Source of the DNA: Bacillota bacterium | GTDB lineage: Bacteria; Bacillota; Clostridia; Christensenellales; SZUA-584 | Assembly: GCA_023399095.1 (NCBI GenBank) | Contig: JAEWQS010000006.1 | Span: 4,718 to 68,717, forward strand | Reading direction: 5' to 3' | DNA: 64,000 nt | Shown: in pieces, positions 59,987 through 64,000 of the stretch | Position numbering within the stretch: position 1 is the stretch's first letter | Layout: every line of letters begins with the position of its first letter | Translations under genes and position numbers: made by a program | Notes under the pieces: model-generated | The model's input: only the letters and a program-made list of their open reading frames with translations | Database searches by the model: none | What the model was told of the DNA's origin: nothing

Positions 59987-60895
59987 ATGGCATTAATTAA
60001 TTGTCCCGAATGCAACAAAGAAATATCTAATTCCGCTATATGTTGCCCATATTGCGGATTTCCAATAAAGAATGAAATAAAGAGGAGAAAGCTTTCAAAA
60101 AAAGCGCGTATATTATTGATTATCATTCCTGTTTTCATGGTGCTTATCGGTATATGTCTATATTTTGGATTACAATACATCAAAGAACAGGAACAAAATA
60201 AAGCAATAAATGTAGTTTCTTCTTTAATAACTAATGGTCAAATCCCAGAAGCGGAGAATCAATTTTCGCAAATGCAATCTAAAGAATTTAGCGAAGAACA
60301 ACTTAATGAACTTGCCACTCAATTTGATCAATATTATCTTGAGTTGGCACAAACCGCAATTGAATCTGGTAATTTTATAGCCGTAAAAGATGCTATGAAT
60401 AACATCCATGGTTTTGTAGATACGTCAAGTGTCGAGTCTGATTTTGATTATGCTATACTAGACAAAATTGACAATGATGTTCAATTGATAAATACGATGA
60501 TAGATGACTGCAATACTTTTGCTCAGGAATGTTCAGATGTATACAACGGAATGTTGTATGGCCTATACGATATTGATACAGCAAATAACAAATTACTTGA
60601 ACTAAGCTTAAACTCAAACTCCAGAAAAGCAATTAATTATGACATAATTGATATAAAGGATTCTATCCATAATCTAGAAATCTTATTTCCTAGAGAAATT
60701 ATTGAAGATGACTTTTTGGAATTGTATGATTTCAACATGGAGGCGCTTACAAAAGCCTATGATTTTAGTTTAAATTTTCTAAGTGATCCAGAAAGCCAAG
60801 AGAATGACCTTCTAGACCTTTCACAGACACTATCTAATATTGAAGAAGCAGCTTCGAATCTTCGATCAGCGACATATGCTAAGTACGCTAAATAA
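59987..60895 (+). CDS. Zinc-ribbon membrane protein of unknown function
   Basis: A 302-residue protein with an N-terminal zinc ribbon (CPECNKEISNSAICCPYCG), a basic linker, one membrane helix (about residues 39-61) and an extracytoplasmic, acidic, mostly helical domain of about 230 residues. Lower GC than its neighbours is evident. ATG 59987 follows AGAGGT. Proteins of this build are common in Firmicutes and undefined. Confidence 0.75.
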   Translation: MALINCPECNKEISNSAICCPYCGFPIKNEIKRRKLSKKARILLIIIPVFMVLIGICLYFGLQYIKEQEQNKAINVVSSLITNGQIPEAENQFSQMQSKEFSEEQLNELATQFDQYYLELAQTAIESGNFIAVKDAMNNIHGFVDTSSVESDFDYAILDKIDNDVQLINTMIDDCNTFAQECSDVYNGMLYGLYDIDTANNKLLELSLNSNSRKAINYDIIDIKDSIHNLEILFPREIIEDDFLELYDFNMEALTKAYDFSLNFLSDPESQENDLLDLSQTLSNIEEAASNLRSATYAKYAK

Positions 60896-60999
60896 ATGTT
60901 GCTATTAATGACAGTTTGCGAATCTGACTATTTAATTTATAGAGACTATGTAGAACTTCAAAAAAGATCCTACAAAATTCTTATAATTGAGAACGTTAG

Positions 61000-62460
61000 C
61001 TATTGTAGGATATCAGCTTTGCTTACCTTTCGAAGTCTTCCCTTGATGGGGGTTGTCTGAAGCTCTCGGAATACCATTTCACCTTTGTTGTTTAAAATTT
61101 CCACGTATGTGGATACATCTTTGATATTGATAATCCCGATATCAGATGCAGTCATTCCTTTAATATTGCATAGTGTACCTACGATATCCACTGGTCTCAT
61201 TTTTGTTTTTTTACCCGCATTGATATGTAGTTTGATTATTTCTTTGTTGAGCCTAAGGCCTTTTGTTTTTTTAATTTCAGGTGAAGTATTTATTTTATTT
61301 GCAAATTCCGACTTGAAATGATCAACCGTTTCTTTTTTCGGTTTCTCCTTCAAAATAATATTTTTTCCTATATATTGCTCAATCGCACTTAGAAATTTGT
61401 TTTCATATTGTGTTACAAATGAAATAGCTCTTCCCGTGTTCTCAAAACGTCCAGTTCTGCCAATACGATGAACATAGCTTTCACCGTCCAGCGGCAAATC
61501 ATAATTGATGATAAGCGTAATTGAATCCACATCTATGCCTCTGGCGGCTACATCTGTCGCTACAAGATATCGAAAACAACCTTTTTTGAAAGAATTCATG
61601 ACTCTTAAACGATCGGACTGTTCCATGCCGCCATGTATCTTCTCACAGGTATACTTAAGATGTGAAAGCCCGCTGCTGACTTCATCGACCTTTTGTTTTG
61701 TGTTGCAGAATATAATACAGCTATCCGGGTTTTCCACGATTATGGTATCTTTAAGCAGCTGCATTTTGTCTTTAGCATCAACATCATACCGCTCCTGAGA
61801 TATCTTATCAGCTATCGTGTTTTGTTCTTCAACCTCTACTTGCACAGGATCTTTCATATATTTTTGACATAGTTCTTTTATATCTTTGGGTATTGTAGCC
61901 GAAAATAACATCGTTACATGCTCTTCTGGCAAGCTCATTATTATGGTCTCTATTTGATCTATAAAACCCATTTTCAACAGCTCGTCCGCTTCATCGATCA
62001 CAAGATATTTGATACTGGACGTGTTTAAAGTTGCTTTTTCAATATGATCGATTATTCGGCCCGGCGTTCCCACCACAATATGTGTTTTTTGCTTAAGCTC
62101 CTTTTCCTGAATAGAAAAAGGGGCTTTGCCATAAACCGCAGATACCTTTAGCCTTTTAAACCTGCCTATATTAAAGATGTCTTCTTTCACCTGTATCGCA
62201 AGTTCCCTTGTTGGTGTGATAACCAAAGCTTGGGGTTTATTTTCGTCCCAGTCCACTAGCTGACAAACAGGTATGGCAAATGCCGCAGTCTTTCCGCTCC
62301 CCGTCTGGGACTTTACGATGATATCCTTCTGCTCAAAAACAGCCGGTATAACCTGCTGCTGGACACATGTGGGGTTATCAAAATTAAGCATGCCAATGGC
62401 TTTTAATAATTCATTGCTTAATGGATAATCACTAAAATTGGCTTTTATCAGTCCCTCCAT
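61000..62460 (-). CDS. dbpA: DEAD-box RNA helicase, DbpA/YxiN type
   Basis: A 486-residue ATP-dependent RNA helicase. Motifs are Q-motif with CVQQQVIPA, SQTGSGKTAAFAIP, PTRELAIQ, GTPGRIIDH, DEAD in VIDEADELLKMGF, SAT, and HRIGRTGR. The C-terminal 75 residues form the DbpA RNA-binding domain (IKLHINAGKKTKMRPVDIVGTLCNIKG), which targets 23S rRNA hairpin 92 in ribosome assembly. AAGGG precedes the ATG. The gap of 183 bases upstream is AT-rich. Confidence 0.95.
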   Translation of the reverse strand: MEGLIKANFSDYPLSNELLKAIGMLNFDNPTCVQQQVIPAVFEQKDIIVKSQTGSGKTAAFAIPVCQLVDWDENKPQALVITPTRELAIQVKEDIFNIGRFKRLKVSAVYGKAPFSIQEKELKQKTHIVVGTPGRIIDHIEKATLNTSSIKYLVIDEADELLKMGFIDQIETIIMSLPEEHVTMLFSATIPKDIKELCQKYMKDPVQVEVEEQNTIADKISQERYDVDAKDKMQLLKDTIIVENPDSCIIFCNTKQKVDEVSSGLSHLKYTCEKIHGGMEQSDRLRVMNSFKKGCFRYLVATDVAARGIDVDSITLIINYDLPLDGESYVHRIGRTGRFENTGRAISFVTQYENKFLSAIEQYIGKNIILKEKPKKETVDHFKSEFANKINTSPEIKKTKGLRLNKEIIKLHINAGKKTKMRPVDIVGTLCNIKGMTASDIGIINIKDVSTYVEILNNKGEMVFRELQTTPIKGRLRKVSKADILQ

Positions 62461-62643
62461 GTTGCCCTTTCATTTTTACATAAGTGAAAAACATATAAGA
62501 AATTGGTCCATTTAGTCTTTGCGGATATTTATAATAATACGTCAAGCTATGCAATAAAGTCTATGTTTATTATGGTATTTGCCCTATCATAATATCGCTT
62601 CTTGCCTCGTATGGATAGCTAAATTTGGAGCGATTCTAATTTA

Positions 62644-62958
62644 CTACCTGTCCTCTTCTTGTCTAATTCCAATTATCTTTTTTATACTTTTTTCTCTTTT
62701 GATCATTTTCTTAATTTCATTGACTCTTCTTTGCTCTTTGCCCTCAGTTCCAGTTTCTATCTGTTTCGTAATTTGTTCTTTATTATCCAAAGATGTTTTG
62801 TTTTGAAGCTCTAAGAAATCCCCTATTGCCTCGGGGTACAGAAATTTCTTCTCCTCTTTTGTTTCATTAAACAGCACCATAATATAATCGTCTTGAGATT
62901 CGACGATTGTACCCATGCCAAACTTATTATGTTTAACAACTTCACCAAGCAGATCCAT
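62644..62958 (-). CDS. Small protein with a KOW/Tudor-like N-terminus
   Basis: A 104-residue protein. Residues 1-50 (GEVVKHNKFGMGTIVESQDDYIMVLF, ending KKFLYPEAIG) resemble short beta-barrel modules attached to helicases and nucleases; residues 55-104 are a highly charged Lys/Glu helix. The function is unknown. Neighbouring dbpA and csp genes are RNA-related, which may be coincidence. Confidence 0.6.
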   Translation of the reverse strand: MDLLGEVVKHNKFGMGTIVESQDDYIMVLFNETKEEKKFLYPEAIGDFLELQNKTSLDNKEQITKQIETGTEGKEQRRVNEIKKMIKREKSIKKIIGIRQEEDR

Positions 62959-63258
62959 GTTTTAGCCTCATTATCTTTTTATACTTTAGATTATACCACT
63001 TTTTTAATATAAAATCCTTCTAAATATTATCATAATAAACGTTAAGAATTTTTTTACGGGCTAGGTATAAATATTTGTAAAAGCGACCTTGATGACTACT
63101 GCTATCCTTTCAGCCTCAAGAAACTAAAGGCAATCATTCGAGCAGAATGCTGATATAATGCGGCGTCGCGTTCTTCGACCATGCAATTTTGCGAATTTAG
63201 CATTTAAGCAATAGAAAAGGCACATTAGCTGGTGCCTTTTCTCGATCGCGTTTAACAC
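62959..63258. other. Non-coding region with extended -10 and csp terminator
   Basis: A 300-base gap. No gene is seen. A plus-strand TGATATAAT (63151-63159) is a perfect extended -10 element, 56 bases before the stem-loop at 63215-63240. Confidence 0.45.
63215..63240. terminator. Terminator of the cold-shock gene
   Basis: AAAAGGCAC and GTGCCTTTT pair around ATTAGCTG. On the minus strand it ends in TTTTCTATTGC. Confidence 0.75.
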
Positions 63259-63456
63259 TTAGGGTATTATGACATTTGAGGCTTCCGGCCCACGCTGCCC
63301 CTTTACGACATCAAATTGAACTTTTTGCCCCTCATCCAGGGATTTATACCCTTTGGACTGAATAGCGGAAAAATGGACAAACACATCCCCTCCGCCTTCC
63401 TGTTCGATAAACCCGAAGCCTTTATCTGCATTAAACCACTTTACTTTTCCGAACAA
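63259..63456 (-). CDS. csp: Cold-shock protein (CspA family)
   Basis: A 65-residue single-stranded nucleic-acid-binding protein. RNP1 is KGFGFIEQ and RNP2 is VFVHFSAI; the N-terminus GKVKWFNADKG and C-terminal GPEASNV are canonical. The start is TTG 63456 with GGAGG upstream, an uncommon start for this family. A perfect dyad lies in its leader. Confidence 0.95.
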   Translation of the reverse strand: MFGKVKWFNADKGFGFIEQEGGGDVFVHFSAIQSKGYKSLDEGQKVQFDVVKGQRGPEASNVIIP

Positions 63457-63479
63457 TTTTTTCTCCTCCAGAATTAGAT

Positions 63480-63498
63480 TAAACGAATGTTTCGTTTA
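63480..63498. repeat. Perfect inverted repeat in the csp leader
   Basis: TAAACGAA (63480-63487) and TTCGTTTA (63491-63498) with a three-base loop, about ten bases from the ribosome site of csp. Confidence 0.6.
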
Positions 63499-63680
63499 TT
63501 ATTATTTTGCTGCTTATAACCATAAGTTATTCTAATATTTTTTACGTCTAATCGTATAATTGTTTGAATTTTTAGCCGTATAAACATGCCAAAAAGAGCC
63601 CGAAAGATCTCATATCCAATACGCTCTCTCAACCTCGGAAAATTTCGAAACATTAATCTGCCTTCTAGCGATCCTTATAA

Positions 63681-64000
63681 TGCTCCCATAAAATGCGACA
63701 CAAAAACGAGATGAATAAGTTATAATGGAACCATGAATAAGAGAACACAGTACACAGCCGAATACAAGGCGAGCGTGGTGCTGCGGGTGCTGCGCGAAGA
63801 AGAAACGGTGGCCGAAATCGCGGCATCCGAGGGACTCAACCCGGTGATGATCAGCCGGTGGAAAACGGAGTTTCTGGAACGCGCCGCCATGGTGTTTGAC
63901 AGAAAACCGACTGAAGCCGAAAAAGAGCTTGCCTCGGAAAAAGAACGCACCGCAGACCTTGAACGCAAGGTTGGCCAGTTGACGATAGAAAACGACTGGC
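63681..64000 (+). mobile_element. IS3-family insertion sequence, left part
   Basis: Identified by the OrfA at 63733. The left end may be near TGCTCCCATAAAATGCGACA (63681), but the right end is outside the window, so the terminal repeat cannot be checked. Confidence 0.5.
63733..64000 (+). CDS. IS3-family transposase OrfA (runs off window)
   Basis: At least 89 codons. The N-terminal helix-turn-helix (YTAEYKASVVLRVLREEETVAEIAA, then LNPVMISRWKTEFL) and the following leucine-zipper-like helix (ADLERKVGQLTIEND) are those of IS3-type OrfA. OrfB, expected by frameshift, lies beyond the edge. The coding DNA is clearly more GC-rich than the AT-rich flanking gap, consistent with recent arrival. TATAAT (63721-63726) lies just upstream. 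Confidence 0.85.
   Translation, partial: MNKRTQYTAEYKASVVLRVLREEETVAEIAASEGLNPVMISRWKTEFLERAAMVFDRKPTEAEKELASEKERTADLERKVGQLTIENDW

Noticed and set aside
1..64000. tRNA, rRNA, CRISPR arrays, riboswitches such as T-box or TPP
   Set aside because: Gaps were read for clover-leaf ends, repeat-spacer patterns and conserved leader motifs, and none was convincing. Short RNAs without strong motifs could have been missed.

Overview
The window comes from the chromosome of an anaerobic, spore-forming Firmicute, most likely class Clostridia. The evidence is a gerA-type germination operon, two alpha/beta-type SASP genes and tlp, a [FeFe] hydrogenase with NADH-dehydrogenase-like subunits, a Rex redox repressor, three BadF/DUF2229-type activase proteins, strong AGGAGG ribosome sites and AT-rich spacers. 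I cannot name a genus. No rRNA, tRNA, CRISPR array or prophage is visible. The only mobile DNA is the start of an IS3-family element at the right edge.

Layout. 1-6.3 kb: rny (cut by the window start), a divergent membrane protein, the nadD-yqeK-rsfS operon, an NlpC/P60 wall hydrolase and a TIM-barrel protein. 6.7-13.4 kb: small conserved proteins, an MFS exporter, mscL, a double-HD (HD-GYP) protein, a small ferredoxin-fold regulator and rex. 13.5-20.9 kb: a chemoreceptor, two GNAT acetyltransferases, a GH5 glycosidase, GtrA, and a lipoprotein esterase divergent from an AraC regulator. 21-24.6 kb: a three-gene activase cluster, then a Gly/Arg/Phe-rich, Cys-repeat protein behind a very good sigma-K-type promoter. 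24.7-30.8 kb: ylbF, a membrane-anchored amidase, a Family 2A encapsulin with its cysteine desulfurase cargo, an M14 carboxypeptidase lipoprotein and an orphan response regulator with a degenerate receiver. 31.1-36.8 kb: a hydrogenase operon (HydC, a HydB-GltD fusion, HydA). 36.8-48.5 kb: gerB-gerC-gerA, a two-component system, a TetR-flavoprotein operon, SASPs, eno and tlp. 48.6-56.2 kb: a CBS protein, an LCP wall ligase, the Leloir operon galT-galK-galE, a phosphodiesterase, hslO and trxB. 56.5-64 kb: ykuS, a Gly/Ser-rich lipoprotein, DUF4474, a metallophosphoesterase, a zinc-ribbon protein, dbpA, a cold-shock protein and the IS3 fragment.

How the parts fit. The most notable system is the encapsulin locus at 26.5-28.9 kb. 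A Family 2A shell protein overlaps a SufS-like desulfurase that carries an 80-residue acidic N-terminal extension, as expected for a sulfur-handling protein nanocompartment. The shell gene is broken by an apparent one-base loss near 26,690, which is either real decay or a sequence error. The second is the hydrogenase, whose NADH subunit is fused to a GltD-like flavoprotein with its own pyridine-nucleotide site. This suggests coupling of H2, NAD(H), NADP(H) and perhaps ferredoxin. Rex, encoded about 18 kb away, is a plausible controller. A third theme is sporulation: germination receptor, SASPs, Tlp and the putative coat protein are each in this window, and two of these loci have recognisable sporulation-type promoters.
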